Below are positions 21,182 to 29,399 of a DNA stretch of 64,000 bases, piece after piece. Within the stretch, counting starts at the first letter, position 1. Every line of letters begins with the position of its first letter. The position numbers and the translations under genes are program-made. Origin of the DNA: Casimicrobium huifangae (GTDB taxonomy: Bacteria > Pseudomonadota > Gammaproteobacteria > Burkholderiales > Casimicrobiaceae); NCBI RefSeq assembly GCF_009746125.1, contig NZ_CP041352.1, forward strand, positions 2,030,436-2,094,435, written 5' to 3'. The notes beneath the pieces are model-generated. The model searched no databases, was not told the DNA's origin, and was given only the letters and a program-made list of their open reading frames with translations.

Positions 21182-21886
21182 ATGTCCCGCCCATTGCTCG
21201 CTGTCGTCCTCGTTGCACTGTCTGTCACCGCCTGCGGCCCCAGCCCCGAGCAGGTGGCGCGTGAGGAGGCGCTGAAAAAGCTCGATCAGGCCGCCAAGGA
21301 GATGGAGGCAGCAGGCAAACGCGCCGAGGCTGCCGCCGCCAAGGGCGATGTGGGCGCGGCTGTCGGCGAGGCGATGAAGGCGTTGGGTGGGCTGGCGGGC
21401 GCCGCCGGCGGCGGTTCGTATGAGCCGGTGGACTTCCGCAAGCTCAAGGAGGCGCTGCCGCAGGAGCTGCCAGGCTTTGAAAAGGGCGAAGGCTCGGGCG
21501 AGAAGAACAATGCTTTCGGCATTTCAGTGTCTGAGGCGAAGCAGTCGTTCCGCACCGCCGACGGCAACAAGCGCGTGCGCTTCGAGATTACCGATCCGGG
21601 CTCACTCGCCGGCCCGTTCGCGCTGGCCAACGTCTGGCTCAACGTCGAGGTGGACAAGGAGTCCGGCGACGGCTACGAGAAAACTTCCACCGTCGGTGGC
21701 CGCAAGATTCACGAAAAGTGGAGCAAGGACAGCAAGCGCGGCGAGGTGCAGATGGTCGTCGGCAACCGTTTCATGGTTGAGGTGAATGCCGAAGGCGTGG
21801 AAATGAACGACGTCAAGGCCCTGCTTGGCAAGGTTGACGTCGCCCGACTGGAAGCAATGAAGGGCGAAGGCAAGAAAGCGTCGTAG
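21182..21886 (+). CDS. putative lipoprotein of unknown function
   Basis: A 234-residue protein with a lipoprotein signal: hydrophobic segment then SVTACGP, so Cys 19 would be lipidated. Residues ~22-65 are a charged Ala/Lys/Glu-rich coiled-coil-like stretch, then a Gly-rich hinge (GGLAGAAGGGSYEPV), then a compact C-terminal domain with strands such as RFEITDPGSLAGPFALANVWLNVEV. The domain resembles proteins that carry such a periplasmic sandwich but I do not recognise a named family. ATG 21182 follows CCGGAG by 5-6 bases. It is probably separately transcribed. Confidence 0.7.
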   Translation: MSRPLLAVVLVALSVTACGPSPEQVAREEALKKLDQAAKEMEAAGKRAEAAAAKGDVGAAVGEAMKALGGLAGAAGGGSYEPVDFRKLKEALPQELPGFEKGEGSGEKNNAFGISVSEAKQSFRTADGNKRVRFEITDPGSLAGPFALANVWLNVEVDKESGDGYEKTSTVGGRKIHEKWSKDSKRGEVQMVVGNRFMVEVNAEGVEMNDVKALLGKVDVARLEAMKGEGKKAS

Positions 21887-21913
21887 TCGCGACGCGATCC
21901 GTGCTGCGGCGGC

Positions 21914-22330
21914 TCAGGACACCGCCGCCGTCTGCATCAACTCTTCGATCAGGGCCACCGATACGGCGCCCGACACCGCATAGGGATCAAGCACCGCCTT
22001 CGCCGAGTGCTTCAGCAGCACCGCCATATTGAGGCGGTCAAAGCTCACCTTGCCCATGGACCAGTCGGCAAACTTGCGCGCCATGATTTCCTCGAAGTGC
22101 AACAACTGAACGTCATGATGACGCGGGTCTCTGGCGATCCGGTTGTAGGTTTCGCTGACTTCCTTGCGACCGCCCTCCAGCATTTGCAGAAAGATGAATG
22201 TGTTGGTGCAGAGCACCCCGGTAATGCCATTGGCCGGGTTGTTGCGGCGGGAGACGGCGAGGATATCTTCGAACTGGGCGGGCGTCAGCGTCGCTTTGGC
22301 GCGGCTGGCATAGACGAGACGGACGAGCAT
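21914..22330 (-). CDS. short BLUF-domain blue-light photoreceptor
   Basis: A 138-residue single-domain BLUF protein. The flavin-switch residues are in place: Tyr 7 in LVYAS, Asn 31 in RRNNPANGITG, Gln 49 in FLQMLEG, and Trp 90/Met 92 in ADWSMG. After residue ~95 only a short helical cap remains, with no output domain, so it must act through a partner protein. Its ATG lies 2 bases after the stop of folE on the same strand, so the two genes are very likely co-transcribed and translationally coupled. Confidence 0.92.
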   Translation of the reverse strand: MLVRLVYASRAKATLTPAQFEDILAVSRRNNPANGITGVLCTNTFIFLQMLEGGRKEVSETYNRIARDPRHHDVQLLHFEEIMARKFADWSMGKVSFDRLNMAVLLKHSAKAVLDPYAVSGAVSVALIEELMQTAAVS

Positions 22331-22332
22331 GA

Positions 22333-23076
22333 TCAGGACTTTCGGCTATCAATCAAAGCGAGAAATTCGCGACGCAGGTTGGCGTCTTTCAGGAACGAGC
22401 CGCGCATCACGCTGTTGATCATCTTCGAGTCAACATCCTTGACGCCGCGCCACTGCATGCAGAAGTGATCGGCCTCCATCACCACGGCGAGGCCATCCGG
22501 CTGAATCTTTTCCTGCAGCAGGTTGGCGAGCTGGCTCACCGCTTCCTCCTGAATCTGCGGGCGGCTCATCACCCAATCCGCGAGGCGCGCGTACTTTGAC
22601 AGGCCGATCAGGTTGGAATGCTGGTTGGGCATCACGCCGATCCACACGCGTCCCATGATCGGGCACAGGTGATGCGAGCAGGCCGAGCGGATGGTGATCG
22701 GGCCGACGATCATCAGCTCGTTCAGGTGCTCTACGTTGGGGAATTCGGTGACCGAGGGCTGCGCGGTGTAACGGCCACGAAACACTTCATTCAGGAACAT
22801 CTTCGCGACGCGCTTGGCGGTGTCCTGTGTGTTGTGGTCGCTCTCGGTATCGATGACGAGGCTCCTCAACACCTCGCGCATCTTTGTTTCCACCTCGGCC
22901 TGCAACTCGGCAGCTTCGCCGTCGCGAATGAATTCACTGATGTTGTCGTTGGCGTGAAAACGCTGTCCGGCGGCCTTGATGCGGGTTCGCACCCGCTCGG
23001 AGGCTGGCATGGACGCCAAGTCGCGCTCGGCGGCGGCGCGCGCGTCGGCGTGTTTGGTCGAGGATTCAGCGGTCAT
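22333..23076 (-). CDS. folE: GTP cyclohydrolase I
   Basis: A 247-residue enzyme converting GTP to 7,8-dihydroneopterin triphosphate, the first step of folate/pterin synthesis. Zinc ligands are visible in SACSHHLCP and in the late FCMQWRGVKD motif; PNQHSNLIGLSKYARLADW is the conserved substrate region. The N-terminal ~60 residues are poorly conserved and Ala-rich. The ATG chosen (reverse complement of 23074-23076) is the first that gives a normal length; further upstream in-frame extension has no family similarity. It heads a two-gene operon with the BLUF gene and is divergent from uraA. Confidence 0.94.
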   Translation of the reverse strand: MTAESSTKHADARAAAERDLASMPASERVRTRIKAAGQRFHANDNISEFIRDGEAAELQAEVETKMREVLRSLVIDTESDHNTQDTAKRVAKMFLNEVFRGRYTAQPSVTEFPNVEHLNELMIVGPITIRSACSHHLCPIMGRVWIGVMPNQHSNLIGLSKYARLADWVMSRPQIQEEAVSQLANLLQEKIQPDGLAVVMEADHFCMQWRGVKDVDSKMINSVMRGSFLKDANLRREFLALIDSRKS

Positions 23077-23305
23077 CGTTGCAACATCCAGGGTGGCCGG
23101 AAGAACATTTTCGCATGGCTGATTAACCCGGTTGCGTGTATTGACTTCGCCAAGGACCTTTGTCGCAACGCCCACGCGGGGCGCCCGGCGACAGGGAAAT
23201 TTGGCACGCCTATTGCGCCCCCGCCGTTCTGTCGCTACAAACGACGCTGGCCTGCACAACGGGCCGGACAACAACTTCCAATACGTCATCACGAGAGGAA
23301 ATACG

Positions 23306-24574
23306 ATGGGACTTTTCAGCTGGAAAGAGAACAACTCGGGCGGCATCGTCGCACCCGACGAGCGGCTGCCGTATGGGGCGACGGTCGCGATGGGCATTCA
23401 GCACGTCATCGCCATGTTCGGCGCCACGGTGCTGGCGCCGATCCTGATGGGCTTTGATCCGAACGTCGCCATTCTGATGAGCGGCGTTGGAACACTGATT
23501 TTCTTTCTGATCGTCGGCGGTAAAGTGCCGAGCTACCTGGGCTCCAGCTTCGCGTTCATCGGGGTGGTGATCGCGGCGACCGCGTATGCGGGCAAGGGAC
23601 CGAACTCGAATCTCGCGGTTGCGCTGGGTGGCATCATCGCTTGCGGCGCCGCGATTGCGGTGATCGGCCTCATCGTACAGATGATCGGCGTCGGCTGGAT
23701 CGAAAAGTTCATGCCGCCGGTCGTTACCGGTGCCGTGGTTGCGGTGATCGGCCTCAACCTCGCCGGCATCCCGATCAAGAACATGGCGCCGACGCCGTTC
23801 GATGCGTGGATGCAGGCGGTGACGTTTGTCTGTGTGGGCCTGGTGGCGGTGTACACGAAGGGGTTGATGCAGCGGCTGCTGATCCTCGTCGGGCTCATTC
23901 TCGCGAGCATCGTGTACGCCATCCTCACCAACGGCATGGGGCTCGGCAAAGCGATCGACCTCTCCGGCGTGGCCAACGCCGCGTGGTTCGGTGCACCGAA
24001 CTTCGTGTCCCCCACGTTTGACGCCAACGCGATGCTGCTGATCGTGCCGGTGGCCATCATTCTGATCGCCGAGAACCTCGGACACGTCAAGGCGGTGTCG
24101 GCGATGACAGGCAAGAACCTCGACCAGTACATGGGCCGTGCCTTCATCGGCGACGGCGTGGCAACGATGGTCTCCGGCGCTGCCGGCGGAACGGGGGTAA
24201 CGACCTATGCCGAGAACATCGGCGTCATGGCCGCCACCAAAATCTACTCGACGCTGATCTTCGTCGTCGCTGGCCTCATCGCCATCCTGCTCGGCTTCTC
24301 GCCGAAATTCGGTGCGTTGATCCAGGCCATACCACTCGCGGTGATGGGCGGTGTCTCCATCGTCGTGTTCGGCCTCATCGCCGTCGCTGGCGCCAAGATC
24401 TGGGTCGACAACAAGGTGGACTTCAGCAACAACACCAACCTCATCGTCGCCGCGGTCACGCTGGTGCTTGGCACCGGCGACTATACGCTGAAGTTTGGCG
24501 GATTCACTCTGGGTGGAATTGGGACGGCTACGTTTGGGGCGATTCTGCTCTACGCGATTTTGCGGAAGCGGTAG
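23306..24574 (+). CDS. uraA: uracil/xanthine permease of the NCS2 family
   Basis: A 422-residue transporter with about 12-14 membrane segments. Family motifs are clear: MGIQHVIAMFGATVLAPIL near the start, SYLGSSFAFIGVV in TM3, the substrate Glu in IAENLGHVKAVSAMTG, and TTYAENIGVMAATKIYS, which is close to UraA. It imports uracil with protons. ATG 23306 follows GAGAGGAA. The frame is open upstream to 23132 across the folE promoter region, but that part is not conserved. The end is followed by a repeat element. Confidence 0.9.
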   Translation: MGLFSWKENNSGGIVAPDERLPYGATVAMGIQHVIAMFGATVLAPILMGFDPNVAILMSGVGTLIFFLIVGGKVPSYLGSSFAFIGVVIAATAYAGKGPNSNLAVALGGIIACGAAIAVIGLIVQMIGVGWIEKFMPPVVTGAVVAVIGLNLAGIPIKNMAPTPFDAWMQAVTFVCVGLVAVYTKGLMQRLLILVGLILASIVYAILTNGMGLGKAIDLSGVANAAWFGAPNFVSPTFDANAMLLIVPVAIILIAENLGHVKAVSAMTGKNLDQYMGRAFIGDGVATMVSGAAGGTGVTTYAENIGVMAATKIYSTLIFVVAGLIAILLGFSPKFGALIQAIPLAVMGGVSIVVFGLIAVAGAKIWVDNKVDFSNNTNLIVAAVTLVLGTGDYTLKFGGFTLGGIGTATFGAILLYAILRKR

Positions 24575-24594
24575 CGCGCAACCGTAAACCCGTA

Positions 24595-24719
24595 GCCCGT
24601 ATGCTCGCATCCGGGCCAACTGATACGAACTGGCCTATCTCGCCACCCAGTCAGTGCCTTCGTCGTGGCGGTTGAATGGCAGAAGGAAAGGAACCCGGAT
24701 GCGAGCATCCGGGCTACGG
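24595..24719. repeat. inverted-repeat element (GTAGCCCGGATGCTCGCATCCGG type)
   Basis: Arms at about 24590-24615 and 24696-24719 are near-perfect inverted copies of GTAGCCCG-ATGCTCGCATCCGG, about 80 bases apart. Similar Arg-rich-looking hairpin elements are common between genes in many proteobacteria. The right arm ends a few bases before the ribosome binding site of the next small gene. A second element built the same way is at 25543-25652, and the two bracket two unknown genes. Confidence 0.7.
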
Positions 24720-24735
24720 TACTAAAGGAGTGGCT

Positions 24736-25053
24736 GTGGAGAACCATGAAATCGGAGTTGGGCGTCACAGGATTCGTGTCGGGGACACAGTGCACGTGCG
24801 GTTGTCTACAGGATTTGACTACGTGGCCGAGATAGCTGTGTCTGCTGCAGAGCTAGGGAAAATAACAGGCACTGTCGTCGAGCTTTACGATTGGGAGTCA
24901 AGATGTTTGGTCGAAGTCTCTGACGCCCGAGCACGATTTCGAGGACGCTGTTTGACGTTCTCTGATCGAGACGTCTTTCGGTCAAAGTACGGCGACGATT
25001 CTGCTCTCGGGTGTGAAATACCGCGTCTGGGTGGGAATGCAGAGCAGGAGTAG
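24736..25053 (+). CDS. small hypothetical protein
   Basis: A 105-residue protein with no signal peptide. The opening GVGRHRIRVGDTVHVRLSTGFDYVAEI and GKITGTVVELYDWESRCLVEV suggest a small beta-barrel (SH3/OB-like) fold, but I recognise no family. The GTG at 24736 is preceded by AAAGGAG at 24724-24730, which supports translation. Codon use is less GC-biased than in neighbours, and the gene sits between two inverted-repeat elements, so it may be horizontally acquired. Confidence 0.6.
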   Translation: MENHEIGVGRHRIRVGDTVHVRLSTGFDYVAEIAVSAAELGKITGTVVELYDWESRCLVEVSDARARFRGRCLTFSDRDVFRSKYGDDSALGCEIPRLGGNAEQE

Positions 25054-25117
25054 CGCCGTCCTCTGTATTAGTCTTCAGCCCGAACTCTGCTAAATTCACA
25101 CTCTTTTTGGGGGACTT

Positions 25118-25537
25118 ATGAAGAGGTCGGTCAAACTTGTTCCACTCTGTCTGGCTGTTTTGGCTGGTCTGCATGGCTGCTCCATGACGATTAATGCGCG
25201 TATATATGACTTGGGCGGCTCCGGCGGCGTAGCAAATGCTGAATTCAAGTGGACGGGCAGCGGTACAGGTCCTTTGACGGGGTCATTGCCGGATGGAGAA
25301 TCGTTCCGGGGGGAATACACCACTGTGGCATCAGGAATCACCGGATGGGGGACGACGTTTAGCAGCGTCTACACCGTCAATCTCAGTAACGATTTGCAAC
25401 GCGGTTCCGCCATAGCGACAGGCAACCGTGGCACGGTCATTGATTGCGAATACGTTGTTCGGTCCGGTTCAGCGACTGGCTATGGCGTCTGTAGGGACAA
25501 CAAGAAACGCACATACCGCCTGATGTTTGGCGGCTAG
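25118..25537 (+). CDS. small putative lipoprotein
   Basis: A 139-residue protein with a lipoprotein-type signal: MKRSVK, a hydrophobic stretch and a lipobox ending LHGC with Cys 21. The mature part (residues 22-139) is Gly/Thr/Ser-rich and predicted beta, with two Cys (DCEY, GVCRD) that could form a disulfide. It resembles small outer-membrane lipoproteins but has no family I can name. GGGGGACTT precedes the ATG. It is between two repeat elements and has lower GC than its surroundings. Confidence 0.65.
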   Translation: MKRSVKLVPLCLAVLAGLHGCSMTINARIYDLGGSGGVANAEFKWTGSGTGPLTGSLPDGESFRGEYTTVASGITGWGTTFSSVYTVNLSNDLQRGSAIATGNRGTVIDCEYVVRSGSATGYGVCRDNKKRTYRLMFGG

Positions 25538-25542
25538 TAACG

Positions 25543-25652
25543 TAGCCCGCAGAAGCGAAGCGCGTCCGGGTTCCCGTTAGGTCTACCGAAAGCTCTCTTC
25601 GACACGGTTCGATTGACAAATGCCTTGACGCGCTTCGCTCCTCAAGGCTACT
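25543..25652. repeat. inverted-repeat element (GTAGCC...GAAGCGCGTC type)
   Basis: Left arm CGTAGCCCGCAGAAGCGAAG with CGCGTCC (25543-25570) is mirrored by GACGCGCTTCGCTCCTCAAG with GCTAC (25627-25651). It is built like the element at 24595-24719 (GTAGCC tips, GC-rich arms) but with a different arm sequence. The -35 box of the toxin-antitoxin operon begins right at its right end. Confidence 0.7.
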
Positions 25653-25680
25653 TGACTGTGCGTACGCAAAAGCGTACGCT
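25652..25680 (+). promoter_or_regulatory. promoter and palindromic operator of the yefM-yoeB operon
   Basis: TTGACT (25652-25657) and TACGCT (25675-25680) are 17 bases apart, as sigma70 boxes should be. The spacer and -10 hold GCGTACGC-AAAA-GCGTACGC, an inverted repeat of two identical palindromic half sites at 25660-25679. YefM-type antitoxins bind GTAC-centred palindromes at their own promoter, so autoregulation is expected. The predicted transcription start, 6-7 bases after the -10, coincides with the antitoxin ATG. Confidence 0.7.
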
Positions 25681-25686
25681 TTGCAA

Positions 25687-25932
25687 ATGACCACCGTTCT
25701 AACCGCCAGCGAAGCCCGAGCCAACCTTTACCGTCTGATCGACGAGGCGGCAGATTCGCATGAACCCATCGCGATCACCGGTAAGCGCGCGAACGCGGTG
25801 CTGGTGTCGGAAGACGATTGGAACGCGATTCAGGAGACGCTGTATTTGCTCTCGGTGCCGGGCATGCGTGAGTCCATCAAGGATGGTATGGCGCAGCCGG
25901 TCGGCAAGCTTGCCAAGAAGCTCGATTGGTGA
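25687..25932 (+). CDS. yefM: YefM/Phd-family antitoxin
   Basis: An 81-residue antitoxin. The N-terminal dimerisation/DNA-binding part reads LTASEARANLYRLIDEAADSHEPIAITGKRANAVLVSEDDW, the classic YefM pattern, and is followed by QETLYLLSVPGMRESI and a basic C-terminal tail that would wrap the toxin. It neutralises YoeB and represses the operon. No Shine-Dalgarno sequence precedes the ATG, and the likely transcription start is at or next to it, so the mRNA may be leaderless. A TTG 6 bases upstream is an unlikely alternative. Its stop overlaps the toxin start. Confidence 0.9.
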   Translation: MTTVLTASEARANLYRLIDEAADSHEPIAITGKRANAVLVSEDDWNAIQETLYLLSVPGMRESIKDGMAQPVGKLAKKLDW

Positions 25933-26192
25933 GCTGGCAACTCGTCTTCACCAAGTACGCCCAAAAAGACGCGAAGAAGCTTGCCTCAAGCGGGCTCAAG
26001 CGGAACGCGCAGGAGTTGCTGGATGTACTTGCGGTCAATCCGTTTCAGAACCCGCCACCCTATGAAAAACTTGTCGGCGACCTGAGCGGCGCATACTCGC
26101 GGCGCATCAATATCCAGCATCGGTTGGTCTATCAGGTACTTGAAGCGGAGAAGATCGTGAAGGTCCTGAGAATGTGGACTCACTACGATTAG
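25929..26192 (+). CDS. yoeB: YoeB/Txe-family ribosome-dependent mRNA interferase toxin
   Basis: An 87-residue RelE-superfamily toxin. The YoeB signature [19 protein letters not shown] is present and the likely catalytic residues Glu 47, Arg 65 and His 85 (MWTHYD at the C-terminus) match Glu46/Arg65/His83 of E. coli YoeB. It cleaves mRNA in the ribosomal A site. The GTG start lies in the overlap GTGA with the antitoxin stop; an in-frame TTG 3 bases earlier is the alternative. All key residues are intact, so the toxin looks functional. Confidence 0.9.
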   Translation: MSWQLVFTKYAQKDAKKLASSGLKRNAQELLDVLAVNPFQNPPPYEKLVGDLSGAYSRRINIQHRLVYQVLEAEKIVKVLRMWTHYD

Positions 26193-26221
26193 CCTCGCCG
26201 CAGCGTGATTTAGCACAAAAA

Positions 26222-26260
26222 CTGTACGCATTGACAGTGTTTCGCGCAGCAGGTGATAAT
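26222..26260 (+). promoter_or_regulatory. LexA box and sigma70 promoter of uvrB
   Basis: CTGT-N8-ACAG at 26222-26237 is a perfect LexA core, flanked by A and T as in strong SOS boxes. It overlaps the -35 box TTGACA (26231-26236); the -10 box GATAAT (26255-26260) follows after 18 bases. LexA bound here would block RNA polymerase, as expected for the SOS gene uvrB. The predicted start of transcription falls at 26266-26267, on the A of the uvrB ATG. Confidence 0.85.
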
Positions 26261-26266
26261 CCCGCG

Positions 26267-28300
26267 ATGCGCGTCACCTTCCCGAACTCCCCTTACTCGC
26301 TAGAGCAGCCGTATCCACCCGCAGGCGACCAGCCCACGGCGATTGCTACGCTGGTGGACGGCATCGACTCGGGCTTGCAGTACCAGACGCTGCTTGGTGT
26401 GACCGGCTCCGGCAAGACCTTCACGATGGCGAACGTGATTGCGCGCACCGGGCGCCCGGCGATTGTGATGGCGCCGAACAAGACGCTGGCGGCGCAGCTC
26501 TACAGCGAGTTTCGCGAGTTCTTTCCCGACAACGCGGTCGAGTATTTCGTCAGTTACTACGACTACTACCAGCCCGAGGCGTACGTGCCGTCGCGCGATC
26601 TGTTCATCGAGAAAGACAGCCAGATCAACGAGCACATCGAGCAGATGCGGCTCTCGGCCACCAAGAGCATCATGGAGCGGCCGGACTGCATCATCGTGGC
26701 GTCGGTCTCCTGCATCTACGGCATCGGCGACCCGGTGGACTATCACTCAATGATCCTGCACCTGCGCGAGGGTGACAAGATGGACCAGCGCGCCGCGATC
26801 CGGCGCCTGACCGAGATGCAGTACGACCGCAACGACATGGACTTCGCCCGTGGCCGCTTCCGCCTGCGTGGCGAGGTGCTCGACATCTTCCCGGCCGAGC
26901 ACGCCGAGACGGCGGTGCGCGTTACTTTCTTCGACGACGAGATCGAGCAGTTGCAACTGTTTGACCCGCTCACTGGGCATATCAAGCAGAAGATTGGCCG
27001 CTTCACGGTGTTCCCCGGCTCGCACTACGTGGCGCCGCGCTCGAACGTGCTCAAGGCGGTGGACAAGATCAAGGAGGAGCTGCGCCAGCAGAAGCAGTTT
27101 TTCATCGACCAGATGAAGCTGATTGAGGCGCAGCGTATCGAGCAGCGCACCCGGTTCGATCTCGAAATGCTGGCCGAGATTGGCTTCTGCAAGGGCATTG
27201 AGAACTACTCGCGGCACATGAGCGGGCGACAGGCGGGCGAGCCGCCGCCGACGCTGATTGATTACTTGCCGCGCAATTCGCTGATGTTCATCGACGAATC
27301 GCATGTGACGGTGAGCCAGGTGGGCGGCATGTATCACGGCGACCGTTCGCGCAAGGAAAACCTCGTCAACTACGGCTTCCGGCTGCCGAGCGCGCTGGAC
27401 AACCGGCCACTCAAGTTCGAGGAATTCGAGAAGCTGATGCCGCAGACGATCTTCGTCTCGGCCACGCCGCAGAAGTACGAGCAGGAGCACGCCGATCAGG
27501 TGGCCGAGCAACTGGTGCGCCCAACCGGGCTGGTGGACCCGGTGCTGCACGTGCGTCCGGTGGCCACGCAGGTGGACGATCTGCTCGCCGAGGCGCACGC
27601 CCGCGCCGACAAGGGCGAGCGCGTGCTGGTGACCACGCTCACCAAGCGCATGGCCGAAGATCTGACCGATTACCTGAACGAAAATGGCCTCAAGGCGCGC
27701 TATCTGCACAGCGATATCGACACCGTGGAGCGGGTGGAGATCATCCGTGACCTGCGGCTGGGTGAGTTCGACGTGCTGGTGGGCATCAACCTGCTGCGCG
27801 AAGGGCTGGACATTCCTGAGGTGTCACTGGTCGCGATTCTCGATGCCGACAAGGAAGGCTTCCTGCGTGCCGAACGCAGCTTGATCCAGACCATCGGCCG
27901 TGCGGCACGGCACATCAATGGCACCGCGATCCTGTACGCCGACAGCATCACCGATTCGATGAAAAAGGCGATCGGTGAGACAGAGCGCCGTCGCAACAAG
28001 CAGATGGCGTTCAACCAGGCGCACGGCATCGTGCCCAAGGGCGTGGAAAAAGCGATCAAGGATCTTATCGACGGCGTTTATGACGCCGAAGAAGAGAAGC
28101 GCACCGCCAAGGATGCCAAGGTCAAGAAGGAGTTCGCTGCGCTCGACGAAAAGGGCCGCGAGAAGACGCTCAAGCAGCTCGAAAAGGCCATGTTCGACGC
28201 CGCCAAGAACCTCGAATTCGAAAAGGCCGCCGAACTACGCGACCAGCTCACCAAGCTGAAGGAAGAGATGTTTGGGGTGGGGCACGCAGGAGCGGGCTGA
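26267..28300 (+). CDS. uvrB: UvrABC system protein B
   Basis: A 677-residue excision-repair helicase (673 in E. coli). Walker A GVTGSGKT is at residues 44-51, the damage-sensing beta-hairpin [15 protein letters not shown] follows near residue 97, helicase motifs include FIDESH and the late QTIGRAARH, and the C-terminal UvrC-binding UVR motif is [11 protein letters not shown]. It loads onto lesions delivered by UvrA and recruits UvrC. The ATG has no Shine-Dalgarno sequence and is placed at the predicted transcription start; SOS control is visible in the LexA box just upstream. Confidence 0.96.
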   Translation: MRVTFPNSPYSLEQPYPPAGDQPTAIATLVDGIDSGLQYQTLLGVTGSGKTFTMANVIARTGRPAIVMAPNKTLAAQLYSEFREFFPDNAVEYFVSYYDYYQPEAYVPSRDLFIEKDSQINEHIEQMRLSATKSIMERPDCIIVASVSCIYGIGDPVDYHSMILHLREGDKMDQRAAIRRLTEMQYDRNDMDFARGRFRLRGEVLDIFPAEHAETAVRVTFFDDEIEQLQLFDPLTGHIKQKIGRFTVFPGSHYVAPRSNVLKAVDKIKEELRQQKQFFIDQMKLIEAQRIEQRTRFDLEMLAEIGFCKGIENYSRHMSGRQAGEPPPTLIDYLPRNSLMFIDESHVTVSQVGGMYHGDRSRKENLVNYGFRLPSALDNRPLKFEEFEKLMPQTIFVSATPQKYEQEHADQVAEQLVRPTGLVDPVLHVRPVATQVDDLLAEAHARADKGERVLVTTLTKRMAEDLTDYLNENGLKARYLHSDIDTVERVEIIRDLRLGEFDVLVGINLLREGLDIPEVSLVAILDADKEGFLRAERSLIQTIGRAARHINGTAILYADSITDSMKKAIGETERRRNKQMAFNQAHGIVPKGVEKAIKDLIDGVYDAEEEKRTAKDAKVKKEFAALDEKGREKTLKQLEKAMFDAAKNLEFEKAAELRDQLTKLKEEMFGVGHAGAG

Positions 28301-28332
28301 GAGCGAAGGCGACTCAGTCGTGCGTGACGCCC

Positions 28333-28417
28333 TGTGGGAGCGGCTCTGCCGCGACTGTGGTGGCACGCCAAAGATGGTTGCTGGGCAAACGATGGTCGCG
28401 GCAGAGCCGCTCCTACA
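28333..28417. repeat. inverted repeat (TGTGGGAGCGGCTCTGCCGCGA type)
   Basis: Two 22-base arms, TGTGGGAGCGGC.. at 28333-28354 and its mirror at 28396-28417, differ at one base and enclose 41 bases. Such TGTAGGAGCGGC elements are frequent intergenic hairpins in gamma- and betaproteobacteria. It fills most of the 211-base gap between uvrB and marC; the rest of the gap shows nothing. Confidence 0.75.
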
Positions 28418-28511
28418 ACGCGGCTGGCGCGCTGGCTTGACTCACAACGACGCCGGCTGACCGTTCGCGAGCACCTGCGGCCATCTGCCATAACCCGACG
28501 ATAATCGTTGC

Positions 28512-29162
28512 ATGGAACTCGCCGCCTACCTGAAATCCTTCCTCGGCCTGCTGGCCATTGTGGACCCGTTCATTGCGGTGCCGATGTTCCTTGCACTCAC
28601 GCCGACTGCCACCGCGCAGGATCGCATGCGCATTGCGCGCATTGCGGCGATTGCAGTGTTCTGTGTGCTGTCGGTGGGTTTGCTCGGCGGCGGGCCGGTG
28701 CTGGATTTCTTCGGTATTTCGCTCTCGGCCTTCAAAGTGGCGGGCGCACTGTTGCTGCTGCTGTCAGCGGTCGATAGCTTCAACGCGGCGCCGGGCCGGC
28801 AGCGGCAGACGCCGGAGGAGGAGGCCGAGGCGCACAGCAAGCATGCGGTGGCGGTGGTGCCGATCGCGACGCCGCTGCTGGCAGGGCCGGGCGCCATTTC
28901 AATGGTGATCGTGTTTGGCCAGTCGCATCCCGGCGTGAAGACGCTGGGGCAGGTGGCTCACCTTGGCATGCTGCTGCTGGTGATCGCGGTCGTCGCGCTG
29001 ATCACCTGGCTCACGCTCAGGGCGGCGCAGCGCGTGTCCGTGGTGCTCGGCATCACAGGCATGAACGTCGCCACCCGCGTCGGCGGTTTGATCACTGCGG
29101 CGCTGGCGATCGAGATTCTGGCATCCGGGCTGACCGGGCTGTTTCCGGGGTTGAAGCAGTAG
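28512..29162 (+). CDS. MarC-family integral membrane protein
   Basis: A 216-residue protein with six membrane segments. The start LKSFLGLLAIVDPFIAVPMFLALT and the central PIATPLLAGPGAISMVIVF are the two half-repeats typical of MarC/UPF0056 proteins. Despite the name, MarC has no proven role in multiple antibiotic resistance, and its function is unknown. A charged cytoplasmic loop (RQRQTPEEEAEAHSKH) separates the halves. Its stop codon directly abuts a 118-bp palindromic repeat. Confidence 0.9.
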   Translation: MELAAYLKSFLGLLAIVDPFIAVPMFLALTPTATAQDRMRIARIAAIAVFCVLSVGLLGGGPVLDFFGISLSAFKVAGALLLLLSAVDSFNAAPGRQRQTPEEEAEAHSKHAVAVVPIATPLLAGPGAISMVIVFGQSHPGVKTLGQVAHLGMLLLVIAVVALITWLTLRAAQRVSVVLGITGMNVATRVGGLITAALAIEILASGLTGLFPGLKQ

Positions 29163-29280
29163 CAGCTTTTTGCTGAAAGCAGCACGGGACAAGGGCTTGA
29201 CGGCAGGTTTTGGCAAAAACCGACTCTGCAATGAACTTGGCGGCCAGCCCTGTTTGGATAAGCCTTACAGCAAAAAGCTG
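29163..29280. repeat. 118-bp imperfect palindrome, copy 3
   Basis: Begins at the base after the marC stop codon. Its ends are a perfect 13-base inverted repeat, CAGCTTTTTGCTG and CAGCAAAAAGCTG, the best-kept termini of the six copies. AAGGGCTTGA faces CCAGCCCTG, and CCGACT lies at the centre. It separates marC from the converging TRAP transporter genes; the ~120 bases between it and dctM show no gene. Confidence 0.9.
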
Positions 29281-29399
29281 ATCGATAAACCGCCCTTGTC
29301 GTGCAGCAAACCGACGCATCAGCGGTGCCATGAAATGAACACGGCCAGTGGCGGGTGTTGCTCCCGCGCACTAGCCGCGCTGCATGGTCTGGTGTGGCG

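Noticed and set aside
23210-24619. 469-codon open frame on the minus strand
   Set aside because: Antisense to uraA, with a Asp/His/Arg-rich translation that resembles no protein family.
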